NCBI GenBank assembly: GCA_963576725.1
Contig: OY755242.1
Coordinates: 24,541,869 to 24,605,868 of the forward strand
Reading direction: 5' to 3'
Origin: Azorinus chamasolen
Taxonomy: Eukaryota > Mollusca > Bivalvia > Cardiida > Solecurtidae
DNA length: 64,000 nt
The translations under genes and the position numbers were made by a program. The notes under the pieces are model-generated. The model searched no databases. It had not been told where the DNA came from and saw only the letters and a program-made list of their open reading frames with translations. Of this stretch, positions 1 through 11,129 are shown one piece after another (the first letter of the stretch is position 1; each line of letters begins with the position of its first letter).

Positions 1-62
1 AAACCTTTTTGATACTCCACTTACGTGCCTGAGAAGAAATTGAAGGAAATACCATTCTGTCC

Positions 63-312
63 TTAACCCTTCGCTTGCTATTCACGTCAACATACCTACC
101 TGTAAATACGAAATAGTGAAGACTCATATGAGACAGCTCCTACAGGAGCTGTCTCATCAGGGTCTGCACTATTTACAAGTTGATTGTGCAATCAGTACAC
201 TCCAGATTGCACATCGAAATACCTGTACACAGTGAGTATATATGTAATTATACAACAAGGCATGGGTAAAGAAGGAGACGTGTATTTTAAAATTCAGCAA
301 GCGAAGGCTTAA
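63..312 (+). mobile_element. Family A hairpin MITE, copy 1 (TTAA-flanked)
   Basis: About 250 bp bounded by TTAA on both sides, with short inverted ends reading CCCTTCGCTTGCT on the left and its degenerate complement on the right. The left third holds a nested palindrome (TACCTGTAAATAGTG arm, then a core made of AGCTCCTACAGGAGCT). The right part is non-palindromic and ends in TTTTAAAATTCAGCAAGCG. TTAA duplication with CCCTT-type ends is typical of piggyBac-like or Kolobok-like elements; no transposase is encoded. This is one of eight recognisable copies in the window. Confidence 0.8.
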
Positions 313-599
313 CGCAGACGACAGTGTTTGCAGGCGCAATTTATTTGTCGCTGCATGGGTGAAACTATTCATATACATGTACTGTAAAGACCGCATACAT
401 GTACTGCTTGCTTCTCCCATGTCTTGTTCAGCGTTGGTACGGAAACTTTCCATCACGTCTCACGTTTTAACACATGGTAAAAGCTGAAATAAGCGGTCAT
501 TCATTTACTGAACACAGTAGTCTTAAAATGCAGGTAGTTGTTTAATACTGGGCATAGGTAATGCAAAACGTTCCTATAGGACTAAGACTTACATTGTAC

Positions 600-860
600 T
601 AAGACTTCTAGTTTTTATTTAAATTTACCCCCCCCCCCCATAAACGCTTTCTCGTGCCTTTGCAAACATATTAGATCCAGATCCAACGGCTTATACATGA
701 GTCGCCTGATCAGATCCTGCACTGTTTGCTTATGAGATTATAACATACCTCACTCTAAATGTTCTACCAATACCAAAAACTTATATGCTATTATAAAAAC
801 TCAGCAAATAAGTATACACCATATCATAATTTCTCACATTGATATTCAGAAAGGGAATGG
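600..860. mobile_element. Degenerate family C hairpin element
   Basis: Contains the family C signature: GCCTTTGCAAACA, a decayed palindrome near 670-720 (AGATCCAGATC... paired with GATCAGATCCTGCACTG), then TTTGCTTATGAGATTATA. A run of ten C residues lies near 630. The ends cannot be fixed. Confidence 0.45.
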
Positions 861-1305
861 CTAAAAGACTTTGCTTACACGACTAGGAGTATTACAATAT
901 AGGCACAAAACCTTTATTTTGGTGAATGGGTCCTGAGAATATGTGATAGTCGAACAGTCATGTATATGGCAGACTGATTTTTGTGAAGAGGTCCTGAGAA
1001 TGTCACGTATATGACAGACATATTTTTGTGAAGGGGTCCTGAGAATGTCATGAATGTGACAGACATAATTTAGATGTGTGGAACTTAACGACTACACTTT
1101 TGACTTGATAGAACAGGTTATACTATACTGAAGTAATCTCTCTCGCCCACAATTAGGCTTCGTATTTAATTACATGCTGTATCATGAGGCTATATTGTTT
1201 TCTTCAATGCCCATGTATTTCGAGAGTTGAACAGTTGATATTGATAATATTTCAAGTTTATCGGCGTCTCGTCTGGATGCACGTTTGTAATCAATGATTC
1301 CTCCT

Positions 1306-1549
1306 TTAACCCTTCGGCGCCATATTTCTAATTGTCGTCTGCAAAACAGTTTTGTTAAATTATTCGGTAAAGTAATCAAATGCGATGAATAATGCAAATT
1401 TCAAAGGAACAAAGCATATATAAGTAAATAGAATTTGAGACAAAAAGTGAAATCCCTGAACAGACGCCGCCTTGAAAAGGCGGCGTCTGATCTGGGGCTG
1501 CACTGTTTGTCGTGGTGCATTTATGCAACATCGGCGGTGAAAGGGTTAA
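1306..1549. mobile_element. TTAA-flanked hairpin MITE with GC-rich core (family B-like)
   Basis: Starts TTAACCCTTCGGCGCC and ends CGGCGGTGAAAGGGTTAA. The internal palindrome near 1462-1490 has arms AGACGCCGCCTT / AAGGCGGCGTCT with almost no loop. The internal string GTCGTCTGC is shared with family B. Its right TTAA is also the left TTAA of the next element. Confidence 0.65.
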
Positions 1550-1757
1550 CCCTTACAACGCTGGGTTTTTAAATGGTCTATTCGAAAATTCAAACAGGTC
1601 AAGCATATTGCAAATATTTAGGTATTATTCCAAAGAAAAATGTAACATGAAAACTGTGCAGATCCTGATGAGAGGGATCCTCTACGTGCCATCTCAACTG
1701 GGTCTACACTGTTTGCAACGGGCGTTAAAGACTTGTGTCCGCCACAGTAAGGGTTAA
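1546..1757. mobile_element. TTAA-flanked hairpin MITE with degraded core
   Basis: Begins TTAACCCTTACAACGC and ends GTAAGGGTTAA. An imperfect internal hairpin around 1660-1715 reads GCAGATCCTGATGAGAGG... then TCTCAACTGGGTCTACACTG. It shares the TTAA at 1546-1549 with the preceding element. Confidence 0.6.
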
Positions 1758-1784
1758 AAGTCAGCTGCCAATTCTTTACTCAAT

Positions 1785-2005
1785 GAATATTCATGGACGC
1801 AGTAATAAAATGATGCATATTAATTGACTGTATTTTAAAAATGACACAAGAACCTATGAATAATTAACCAATACAGAAAGTGTTCAATTAAGATATAAAT
1901 TATGTCGTAAGCAAACAGGGAAGATCCTGATCAGACGGCTCCTACAGGAGCCGTCTAATCTGGGTCTACTCTGTTTGCAAAGGCGTAGAAAAACGTATTT
2001 ATCAC
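1785..2005 (+). mobile_element. Family C hairpin element
   Basis: AAACAGGGAAGATCCTGATC, palindromic core GACGGCTCCTACAGGAGCCGTC (about 1931-1952), then GGGTCTACTCTGTTTGC: the family C hairpin layout. Upstream is the family C left half (GAATATTCATGGACGCAGT...). Terminal TTAA sites are not clear. Confidence 0.6.
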
Positions 2006-2120
2006 ATGACCTGTCGCGTGGGAGTGCCGAAACAGAGTGCCGAAAATGGCGGAAATGCACAAGGACATTTTTATGCAAATGAGCAGCTGCAATCCGGCTG
2101 TACTATGCTGTAGTAACAAT

Positions 2121-2337
2121 CACTGGGGCCAACTACGTATTATTATCAAAATGTTTTGCTACGACAATTTATATGAGTATTATACTATATTTGTTTTCCA
2201 ACGAAGGCAACTTTGTTTTCGTAGGAAAACATTTCCCAATTGATACACTGACTTCGTATGAAAACAAATCTATCTTAATACCCATATAAATTGTCGTAGC
2301 AAAACATTTAATAATAATACGTAGTTGGCCCCCAGTG
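2121..2337. mobile_element. Inverted-repeat DNA element (CACTGGGGGCCAACTACG ends)
   Basis: Two arms of about 65 bp face each other: CACTGGGGCCAACTACG...ATATGAGTATTA at the left and TAATACCCATAT...CGTAGTTGGCCCCCAGTG at the right. The spacer of about 80 bp includes a second small inverted repeat. It has no coding capacity and is probably a non-autonomous DNA transposon. The superfamily is not assigned. Confidence 0.7.
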
Positions 2338-2833
2338 CCAATGGCACAAACATCAGTCTGATATAAATAGCCTGTTGCACCTTCTGTGGCACTTTGTAAC
2401 TTGGGTTTGTGATACAAAGAATTTACATTCGTGTTCATAACAAGTTGTTTACATGAAAATCGTGTACTATTTACGAATATAAAACTCGCTATTATAGTAA
2501 ACTTGTTTGTAATGAACACTCATGTGCGGTCCTCTATTTATGAAATAAATGGTTAATCACTAACCGACCAAAGGACACTCAATACCAAATAGGAATTATG
2601 TTGAGGTTGTTTGTGTGTATATACGATAGGCACGCGCGCTTCTGGGGTTACTGTGAGCATTCATGTGGTATCTCCTGCATGGGTTCTGCTGTATATTTAT
2701 TCTACGTTTCTATTTTTATTCTATCGGCGTCTATCTCAACCGAGTCTAGAATTGAAATGTTATTAAGCGAGCTTAATAACTTTTCTATTCTAGACAAGGT
2801 TTAGATCAGCTTGTATCAAACATCGTCAAGTGA

Positions 2834-3183
2834 CAGGTTCTTTTTCTCACATAACCAACCGGGGCAACGGTTTTGTTTTGAGCATTTTTAAAGCAATGTG
2901 GCTTTTTGGAATTCCAGTGACGTAATAACGCCTTTATAGTGACGTCATCAACAGTCTAGAGTCAGTAGAGTCGGGTATACACTTTGCGGTGCATTTTGTG
3001 GTACATTCGGTACAAAATAATTATAATTATATAGCTTGCTGTCGTGACAAGGATAAATAGAATATTTGGTTCATAGCTTTGCATGAGAAATGTTATCTGG
3101 CTCGGCTGACCTGATATATTCATCCGCCTTGCCAGATAACATTTCTCATTCAAAGCTAGGAACCAAATATTCTCTATTTCTCA
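2834..3183 (+). mobile_element. Element J, copy 1, with terminal hairpin
   Basis: A block of about 350 bp recurs in inverted orientation at 46257-46632. Its left part begins CAGGTTCTTTTTCTCACATA. Its right end is a long hairpin with arms AGAAATGTTATCTGGC / GCCAGATAACATTTCT. Two distant copies with matching limits indicate a mobile element. No ORF is present. Confidence 0.65.
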
Positions 3184-3185
3184 AG

Positions 3186-3248
3186 CAGTTCGGACCCAGA
3201 TGAGATGCCGAGTAACTCGGCGTCTCATCTGGGTCCAAGCTGTCTGAT
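3186..3248. repeat. Family B-type palindrome
   Basis: CAGTTCGGACCCAGATGAG, core GATGCCGAGTAACTCGGCGTC, then CTCATCTGGGTCCAAGCTG. This is the family B hairpin without recognisable element ends, directly beside element J copy 1. Confidence 0.6.
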
Positions 3249-3264
3249 ACTCTGTTAAGTGTTT

Positions 3265-3480
3265 CTTAACTCTTTACACCATAAATACACCTTTCTATGC
3301 CTTTGCAAACAGGGTAGACCTCGATCAGTCCGCTCCTATAGGAGCCGCCTGATCAGGGTCTGCTCTGTTTGTTTATGGCATAATATAGATATACTTCTAT
3401 AGATTCTGTCATGGGCAGAATTTCATGTGTCCATGTGCTATTATAACAATTAATCTTATTAATATTCGTGTCTGACTATC
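3265..3480 (-). mobile_element. Family C hairpin element, reverse orientation
   Basis: TGCAAACAGGGTAGACC, core CCGCTCCTATAGGAGCCG, TGATCAGGGTCTGCTCTG, then the complement of the family C tail (TCATGTGTCCATGTGCTATTA, TTAATATTCGTG). A further degraded piece of the same type follows at about 3480-3630. Confidence 0.6.
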
Positions 3481-4030
3481 TCGGTCTGGGTCTACTCTGT
3501 TTGTATGAAGGACTGGGTTAACCCATTACCTAATAGAGGCGTATTTTAATTATTTTGTTAAAAGTCCAGATCAGAAGAATATTGAATGACCAGGGTCGGC
3601 ACTGTTTGCGTAAGATGCGATTCCTAATTTCTGTTATGGACATTCATTTTCTTGTTCATAATCTATTATAAAGTCATCTAGTATCCATGATGTCACCATT
3701 TCTTGCATAAACATACGGGGTTAAAACCTTTCAGTGGGAGAAACGAGCCACTAATGTCCTCTGCGAACATTCTTACCCAGATGAAAACGCTCTTAGAGGA
3801 GTTCCGACTGTTTGTCATGTTACAGTTTTCTACCCTTGAATATTCACTTTAACCCATTTCCTGATATTGACGACTTTTGACGACTCTGTAATAGTCACTT
3901 TGTGAAACCATTGTGATAAATAGAGCATTTGCTAAAAGTAGCCTATGAGGTAATGGGTTATGTTCTTTTTTACTTTTAGATACGTCCATTTGAAAATGTC
4001 CCTGTTGAAAGGGTTAACGACACCACGTTT

Positions 4031-6363
4031 TATTCATGTAATCACTATAGAGATACACTATTGTATACAACATGATGTCTTCATATAGTCACTATAGAGA
4101 GGCACTATTGTATACAACATGATGTAGTCATGTAGTCATTACAGAGAGGTTATATTGTATACAACATGATGTATTCATGTAGTCACTATAGAGAGACACT
4201 TTTGTATACAACATGATGCCGTCATGTAGTCACTATAGAGAGGCACTAGTGTATACAACATGCTGTCTTCATGTAATCACTATAGAGAGGCACAATTGTA
4301 TACAATATGATGTAGTCATGTAGTCATTACAGAGAGGTTCTATTGTATACAACATGATGTCTTCATGTAGTCACTATAGAGATGCACTAGTGTATACAAC
4401 ATGATGTCTTCATGTAATCACTATAGAGAGGCACAATTGTATACAACATGATGTCGTCATGTAATCACTATAGAGAGGTTCTATTGTATACAACATGATA
4501 CAGTCATGTAGTCACTATAGAGAGGCACTAGTGTATACATGGTGTCTTCATGTAGTCACTATAGAGAGGCACTAGTGTATACAACATGATGTCGTCATGT
4601 AATCACTATAGAGAGGAACTATTGTATACATGGTGTCTTCATGCAGTCACTATAGAGAGGCACTATGGTATACAACATGATGTCTTCATGTTATCACTAT
4701 AGAGAGGCACAATTGTATACAACATGATGTCGTCATGTAGTCACTATAGAGAGGTTCTATTGTATACAACATGATGTAGTCATGTAGTCACTATAGAGAT
4801 TCACTATTGTATACATGGTGTCTTCATGTAGTCACTATAGAGAGGCACTAGTGTATACAACATGATGTCTTCATGTAATCACTATAGAGAGGCACAATTG
4901 TATACAACATGATGTCTTCATGTAGTCACTATAGAGAGGCACTATTGTATACAACATGATGTTGTCATGTAGTAATTACAGAGATGCTCTATTGTATACA
5001 ACATGATGTATTCATGTAGTTACTATAGAGAGGCACTAGGGTATACAACATACTGTCTTCATATAGTCACTATAGAGAGACTCTTTTGTATAAACATAAT
5101 GTCTTGCTGTAGTCACTATAGAGAGTCACTATTGTATACAACATGATGTCTTGCTGTAGTCACTATAGAGAGGCACTTATGTATAGAACATGATGTCTTG
5201 CTGTAGTCACTATAGAGAGGCACTATTGTATACAACATGCTGTCTTCATATAGTCACTATAGAGAGGCACTATTGTATACAACATGATGTCGTCATGTAG
5301 TCACTACAGAGAGGTACTTTTGTATACAACATGATTTCTTGCTGTAGTCACTATAGAGAGGCACTAGTGTATACAACATGCTGTCTTCATATAGACACTA
5401 TAGAGAGGCACAATTGTATACAACATGATGTTGTCATGTAGTCACTATAGAGATGCACTATTGTATACATGGTGTCTTCATGTAGTCACTATAGAGAGGC
5501 ACTAGTGTATACAACATGCTGTCTTCATGTAATCACTATAGAGAGGCACAATTGTATATAACATGATGTCGTCATGTAATCACTATATAGAGGTTCTATT
5601 GTATACAACATGATGTCGTCATGTAGTCACTGTAGAGAGGCACTAGTGTATACAACATGCTGTCTTCATGTAATCACTATAGAGAGGCACAATTGTATAT
5701 AACATGATGTCTTCATGTAATCACTATAGAGAGGTTCTATTGTATACAACATGATGTCGTCATGTAGTCACTATAGAGAGACACTATTGTATAAACATGA
5801 TGTCTTGCTGTAGTCACTATAGAGAGGCACTATTGTACACAACATGATGTCTTGCTGTAGTCACTATAGAGAGGCACTATTGTATACATAGTGTCTTCAT
5901 GTAGTCACTATAGAGAGGCACTATTGTATACAACATGTTGTCTTCATATAGTCACTATAGAGAGGCACTATTGTATACAACATGATGTCGTCATGTAGTC
6001 ACTACAGAGAGGTACTATTGTATACACCATGATGTCTTGCTGTAGTCACTATAGAGATGCACTATTGTATACATAGTGTCTTCATGTAGTCACTATAGAG
6101 AGGCACTATAGTATACAACATGCTATCTTCATATATTCACTATAGAGATGCACTATTGTACACAACATGATGTCTTCATGTAGTCACTATAGAGAGGAAC
6201 TATTGTACACAACATGATGCCGTCATGTAGTCACTATAGAGAGGCACTATTGTATACAGCATGATGTCGTCATGTAGTCACTATAGAGAGGAACTATTGT
6301 ATACAACATGATGCCGTCATGTAGTCACTATAGAGAGGCACTATTGTATACAGCATGATGTCG
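4031..6363. repeat. 47-bp satellite/minisatellite array, about 50 copies
   Basis: Continuous tandem array with a consensus unit of about 47 bp. Key pieces are TGTAGTCACTATAGAGAGGC, ACTATTGTATACAACATGAT and GTCTTCA. A shorter variant lacks ACAAC (TATACATGGTG). Variant units (CACAATTG, GTTCTATTG, CTAGTG, TTGCTGTAG) recur in the same neighbour order several times, suggesting higher-order duplication. No coding frame is maintained. Confidence 0.95.
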
Positions 6364-6389
6364 TTTTAGCACTGTGTCGCATCGCGTGA

Positions 6390-6600
6390 CATACGCTTAA
6401 AATAGTTCCCCATAGATACGCTTTATCACGCCTTTGCAAACAGAGTAAACCCAGATCAGAGTGCTCCTGTAGTAGCCGTCTCACCCGAGTCTGCTCTGTT
6501 TGCTGATGGGTTTATATAGAAAGGATCTTACATATTTATATATGTTTTTAATGAATATTCATGAAGTAATTAATTCATTAGTGAAAGCGTTACTATAAAT
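6390..6600 (-). mobile_element. Family C hairpin element, reverse orientation
   Basis: TTTGCAAACAGAGTAAACCC, an imperfect core (GTGCTCCTGTAGTAGCCGTC), GAGTCTGCTCTGTTTGC, then the complement of the left half with TTTAATGAATATTCATGAAG. It abuts the end of the satellite array. Confidence 0.6.
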
Positions 6601-7004
6601 AAACACTTTAAATATATTAATGACACAACCATACCCGCTATCAGTTGGTTAAAACAGATACAAACTGCTTATCCACACTCAATTACTATTAAAATATTTA
6701 AAACCCTTACGTTTGAGTCACACATCTTTACTCTTTAAAATTACCGTGCCATGAACACTTATGTACAATTTGAACCAAGTTGAGACGTACAGTCGATGTG
6801 CATCTCACCAGGATTGTCAAACATGGTAGACCTTGGTCAGAGGGTTCATTAAGTCCTTCCACGGGCCATTTGACTAGGTTGCTTACTTTATTCATTTATT
6901 CAAAGCAAAACAACATTTAAAGAATATTCCTTCAAATAAAAATTCGTTAAATTACGTACATAACAAGTCTGTTTAGATATACATGTACGTGTAAATCGAG
7001 GTTT

Positions 7005-7063
7005 TGGTGCACCACTATTGTAACTCATTCACAAAGTGAAGGAGTTACAATAGTTTTGCACCA
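7005..7063. repeat. Short hairpin
   Basis: Arms TGGTGCACCACTATTGTAAC / GTTACAATAGTTTTGCACCA with a spacer of about 20 bp. Symmetric flanks (TACATGTACGTGTAAA / GTTTGTACATGTA) suggest the centre of a larger decayed inverted-repeat element at about 6975-7125. Confidence 0.6.
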
Positions 7064-7306
7064 AGCTCTTGATATGTAATATTTGGGTAAGGACGATAAT
7101 CTCTAAACGTGTTTGTACATGTAGTTAAAATAACAATTTATTCATGCATATTATGCATGGATATAAATTAAATGAAAAAAGGCACATGCAACCAGGAAAA
7201 TTGTGCCACTGCAGAGAGCGTAAATCCTTAAGGAGCTTCTGGTCTTGGTCTACTCTGTTTTCAAAAGTGTAAATATACGTTTGTATGAAGCTAACCCTTA
7301 ACGACC

Positions 7307-7479
7307 TTAACTCATTAGATCCAGATGAAATGCCGACTACTTCGGTGTCTCATCAGGATCCAAACAGTTTGACATCACGACAGCATTTTCTCAAACATTT
7401 GTATGAATCAGAAGTAAGTAAAATGTAACCAATCAGAGTTTTGGCATACATAATATTTTCCCAATGCGATAAGGGTTAA
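7307..7479. mobile_element. TTAA-flanked family B-like hairpin element
   Basis: TTAACTCATTAGATCCAGATG, core GCCGACTACTTCGGTGTC, TCATCAGGATCCAAACAGTT, with a tail ending GATAAGGGTTAA. Its right TTAA is the left TTAA of the family C copy at 7476. Confidence 0.6.
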
Positions 7480-7719
7480 CCCTTTCCCTGATGAATATTC
7501 ATGTAGGAAATAATGACGTTATGAATATTAATAATATTTTTATAATGGCATATGAGCACAGGTCATGTTGTCTCAGGCAGAAGCTGTAGAATCAGATCTA
7601 TATTACACAATAAGCAGACAGAGCAGACCCTGATCAGACGGCTCCTATAGGAGCCGTCTCATCTGAGTCTACTCTGTTTGCAGATGCGTCAAAATGCGCT
7701 TACATAAGGGAAATGGTTA
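7476..7719 (+). mobile_element. Family C hairpin MITE, best-preserved copy
   Basis: Begins TTAACCCTTTCCCTGATGAA and ends TAAGGGAAATGGTTAG, so the inverted ends are CCCTTTCCCT-like with TTAA or a mutated TTAG. The left half carries ATATTCATGTAGGAAATAAT. The right half holds AGCAGACCCTGATC, the perfect core AGACGGCTCCTATAGGAGCC, then GAGTCTACTCTGTTTGCAGA. It is non-coding. Confidence 0.8.
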
Positions 7720-7784
7720 GTGTTCAATACTATGTATATGACACGGCATGAATTAGAACACTAACAGTGAATACAGTATTTAAA

Positions 7785-7979
7785 ATAAACTCCAAACCGG
7801 AATTCTAGTGAAGAATTTAGATACTTTTAGGCAGGTAGCTGCTTAATGCAGGTTGAAAATCCTGCAGAAAGCTCCTAGTAGAGCGTTCTGCACGACGTTC
7901 ACCCTGCATTAAGCTGCCACCTGTCTTCAAGACCAGTTGTTATACTAAATTTAATGTCCGGTTCAGAGAGGTTTAACCG
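7785..7979. mobile_element. Family E inverted-repeat element
   Basis: Outer inverted ends (AACTCCAAACCGGAATT / TCCGGTTCAGAGAGGTTTAA) surround GGCAGGTAGCTGCTTAATGC, CTGCAGAAAGCTCCTAGTAG, then GCATTAAGCTGCCACCTGTC. Better copies of family E have TACAG ends. Confidence 0.65.
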
Positions 7980-8083
7980 CATCACATTAAAAATTGAGAA
8001 ACGAGTTCAGTAAGATGGCACTTGAAGGCAGCGTATACCCAAAAACAGAGGACTCCTCACAGAAGCCACCAGTCAATAGAGGG

Positions 8084-8245
8084 TTAATACACATTTTTTC
8101 GGGCAATAACATCTGCAGTGTCCCGAGGAACTATTGTTGGCCCGAGCCCGAAGGACGAGGGCAACAACATTCCCGAGGGACACTGCAGATGTTATTGCCC
8201 GAAAACAACTGCAGATGTTATTGCCCGAAAACAAACGTGTATTAA
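8084..8245. mobile_element. TTAA-bounded inverted-repeat MITE
   Basis: TTAATACAC and GTGTATTAA mark the ends. Arms of about 45 bp carry CGGGCAATAACATCTGCAGT and its complement. On the right arm the string ACTGCAGATGTTATTGCCCG occurs twice in tandem. The spacer holds the smaller palindrome TTGGCCCGAGCCC. It is non-coding, and the ORFs crossing it are artefacts of the palindrome. Confidence 0.75.
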
Positions 8246-8754
8246 CGCTAGTCTTGCATAAAACCCATTTTCTGCTTTCCTGTATCAATTTAAATCTTCC
8301 AAATTCAAGCAAAACTACACTTCTCTGACACTTCGTTCGAGTTATGCTGTTTCCTGGCCACTGTTTTCTTTCTAACGTCATTTCGTGAGTGTATCAAATA
8401 TCGTTTACACGGGATTTTATTCAATATGTCTATCACTAAAACAGTTCATTGTCGGTGCCCCTGAAATACTTGCACCGTTCGCCTAGCTTAATCCAAAACG
8501 CTATCATATATAGCATTCGAGTCCATTGTTTACCCGAGGCCCCGAATAAGTATAATTAAAACCGGTCAACAACAGCGCGTGCGCACGAGAATCGCCTTGT
8601 TAATACATCGTCTAGCGGGACTACAACAGCACGTTTTGTGCAAGAATGTCTGTTATTCGGATTTTTCTCTGCTAAATTGCTCCTTTACGCGATACCTTAT
8701 GAGGGACATAAGCGAACACTATAGACTCATATCATACATAAAGCTCCTTGTCGT

Positions 8755-8963
8755 ACCCAACAATAAGCCTACCTGTAAATAGTGGAGACCCTGATGAGCT
8801 CATCAGGGTCTGCACTATTTATGTTACTTGTGCAACGAGATCACTCCACAGCAGTGATTGCACATAGAAATATTAGTAGACAGTGAAGATATATGTAATA
8901 ATACAAGAAGACATGGGTAAAGAAGGGGAAATGTATTTTAAAATTCAACAAGAGAAGGGTTAA
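8755..8963 (+). mobile_element. Family A MITE, copy 2, left end truncated
   Basis: Lacks the left CCCTTCGCTTGCT end and joins the family at GCCTACCTGTAAATAGTG. The palindrome has lost its centre (GACCCTGATGAGCTCATCAG). The right part is intact through ATTCAACAAGAGAAGGGTTAA. Confidence 0.75.
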
Positions 8964-9084
8964 TGTGTTCTTCTTGAGAGACATGTTCATATTGAAAATA
9001 TCTTTGCTATTGTGCCAAACGTTCTTGTTTACCTTGAAAATCATTCTATTTCGTAGAGCAAGTTGAACTGTAGCGCGTTTAAAT

Positions 9085-9291
9085 TTAACCCTGTTTTTCA
9101 CGCCTTTGCCAACAGCGTAGACCGAGATCAGACTGCTCCTGTAGGTCTGATTTTGCTTAGGAAATTATAATACATCCTACCAATAATAAATACATGTATT
9201 CCTGCGTACATATGTCCTGATAAAAAATATGATATGGGTCTACCCCATTTGCAAATGCGTGGAAAGGTATGTATTTGAATAAAAGGGTTAA
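9085..9291 (-). mobile_element. Family C-related TTAA element
   Basis: TTAACCCTG at the left and AAAAGGGTTAA at the right. A single arm CAGACTGCTCCTGTAGGTCTG is followed by a displaced second arm (GGGTCTACCCCATTTGC), so the hairpin is broken by internal rearrangement. Confidence 0.6.
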
Positions 9292-9467
9292 AATCACATA
9301 TACTGTTGTCTATAAAATTTGTCCTCGGCTTTAATTTGCATATGTGAATTGTTTAAAAAAACACAATATAACACCAAACAGTTTAACTCTTTAAAATACT
9401 CTGCGTTATTCATCGTCCCATCTGGATCCAATTTATTTGTAAATATGATAGCAGATTGGCGAAAGTG

Positions 9468-9711
9468 TTAACGCTTCGCTTGCTATTCAATATACCTACC
9501 TGTAAATGGTGTAGACCCAGATGAGACAGCTCCTGCAGAAGCTGTCTCATTAGGGTCTGCACTATTTACGAATTGATTGTGCAACCAGTGCACCCCACAG
9601 CAGTGATTGCACAGCGAAATATTTATACACAGTGAAGATATATGTAATTATAAACAGGGCATGGGTTAAGAAGGAGAAATGTATTTTAAAAATCAGCAAG
9701 CGAAGGGTTAA
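9468..9711 (+). mobile_element. Family A MITE, copy 3
   Basis: Full length, TTAACGCTTCGCTTGC to GCAAGCGAAGGGTTAA. The core is ACAGCTCCTGCAGAAGCTGT, with one substitution breaking the perfect palindrome. Confidence 0.8.
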
Positions 9712-9870
9712 AAGACTACAGTAAGACTGTTGCTGTTTGATCTGACGGTACTTTCTATTAGAATGACTGTTCCGGAGTTTTGCTGATGATACATTTCCGA
9801 ATGAACCGCCTTTTCCTTATGGTCGGTCAAATAAACGATTATATAAAACAGTGGTACTGTAGAACTTGTC

Positions 9871-10104
9871 TTAACCGTTTTCCCCAAATGTCAATACCTA
9901 TAGAATATTCATGAACAAAATAGTTATAATGAAATATGGAAGGTGGAACATTGTAGCCATTTTAGAAAGTATACAAACAGATCTATCAAATTCCATTAGC
10001 AATCAGAGCAGACCCTGCGCAGACGGCTCCTATAGAAGCCGTCTGATCAGGGTCAACTCTGTTGGCAGATGAATGAAAACACGTTTATATGAGGGAAAGG
10101 GTTA
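9871..10104 (+). mobile_element. Family C hairpin MITE, subfamily C2
   Basis: TTAACCGTTTTCCCC to GAGGGAAAGGGTTAG. It shares a distinctive middle (ATGAAATATGGAAGGTG) with the copy at 39746-40006, which separates this subfamily from the 7476 type. The hairpin core is GACGGCTCCTATAGAAGCCGTC. Confidence 0.75.
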
Positions 10105-10132
10105 GTGGCCATTAAATTGAGGTCTAATTATG

Positions 10133-10235
10133 GGCCTAAAAAGGCAGATGGTAGCTTAAAACAGGACAAAGTCATGCAGAAAGCTCCTTTCTGTACTTTT
10201 GCTCTACATTGAGCAACCACTTGCTTTTTAAGACA
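10133..10235. mobile_element. Family E hairpin fragment
   Basis: GGCAGATGGTAGCTTAAAAC ... GCAGAAAGCTCC, then a degraded right arm ending AGCAACCACTTGC. Further short family E pieces lie at about 10340-10358 and 10600-10690. Confidence 0.5.
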
Positions 10236-10358
10236 ACTATGTTCAATAAATGAATGGCTGTTTGGGGTATGTTCTACTTGTCTGCAATGTACAATTGGAA
10301 TTCTGTAAAGCGAAACCTTATTGGACAGCAATACGCAACTTTAAAAGCAGGTGACTGC

Positions 10359-10581
10359 TTAAACCTTTCCCTTATGTAAGCGCATTTCCGCGCATCTGCA
10401 AATAGAGTCGACCCATATCAGAGGGCTCCTATAGGAGAAGTCTGTTCAGAGCATTCTCTGTTTGCCTGAGCTTCAGCCTGAGCCAAAATGTCATGTGTTC
10501 ATATGCCATTATAAACATATTCTTATTAATATTCATGACGTCATTATTTCTTACACGATTATGCAACAGGGAAATAGTTAA
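10359..10581 (-). mobile_element. Family C hairpin MITE, reverse orientation
   Basis: TTAAACCTTTCCCTTATGTA to ACAGGGAAATAGTTAA. The order of parts is reversed relative to 7476: hairpin first (GGGCTCCTATAGGAGAAGTC), then TTAATATTCATGACGTCATT. Most ORFs here are hairpin artefacts. Confidence 0.75.
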
Positions 10582-10987
10582 TGAATAAAATAACGATGCA
10601 AACTCTTAGAGGAACCTCAAGCATAACATTTGACCTGCATTAAGCTACCACCTGTCATAAAATACAGAATTATATCGCCTTTGAATGGTCGTTATATTAA
10701 GGTTAAGCTGTAGAAAGCATCACAATACATCTACATGTTTATCTGTCTGTCATCATGACTGATTTTATGTTGTGTTTTTATTCATCTCCTATCTACCTTT
10801 CTGTCTCTCGATCTGTCTACCAGTCTATCGTGTCTTTTATTTTTACTTTGCCAAGGTCGCGCACTGCTTAATAATGTACACATTTATAAACAATATGAAG
10901 GGATTGACTTGACCAGTAGCTTATGTATACATGTAATTGAATAGTGTCGGTTATTGATTTGTCGGCTTTCTCAAGCTGTTTATTAAG

Positions 10988-11125
10988 TACAGTTAAACCT
11001 CTCTAAGCCGGACTTTCAAAATTAGTATCAATACTGATCTTTAAGTAAGTCGGCAGCTTAATGCATGGTAAAATACTGCAGTTTATTCTCGAATGATGAG
11101 CTTTCTGCATTAAGCAGCTTCATGT
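10988..11125. mobile_element. Family E element, partial
   Basis: Begins ACAGTTAAACCTCTCTAAGC, the outer end of family E, continues through GGCAGCTTAATGCATGG, and ends in a degraded right hairpin arm (GAGCTTTCTGCATTAAGCAG). The right outer end appears replaced by the microsatellite. Confidence 0.6.
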
Positions 11126-11129
11126 ATAT

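Noticed and set aside
4031..6363. Direct repeats resembling a CRISPR array
   Set aside because: The units are contiguous 47-bp tandem copies without unique spacers, in an intron-bearing animal genome with no cas genes.
4031..6363. TCACTATAGAGAG strings like the core of a T7 phage promoter
   Set aside because: Only the last part of such a promoter matches, the context is a satellite, and no phage polymerase is expected here.
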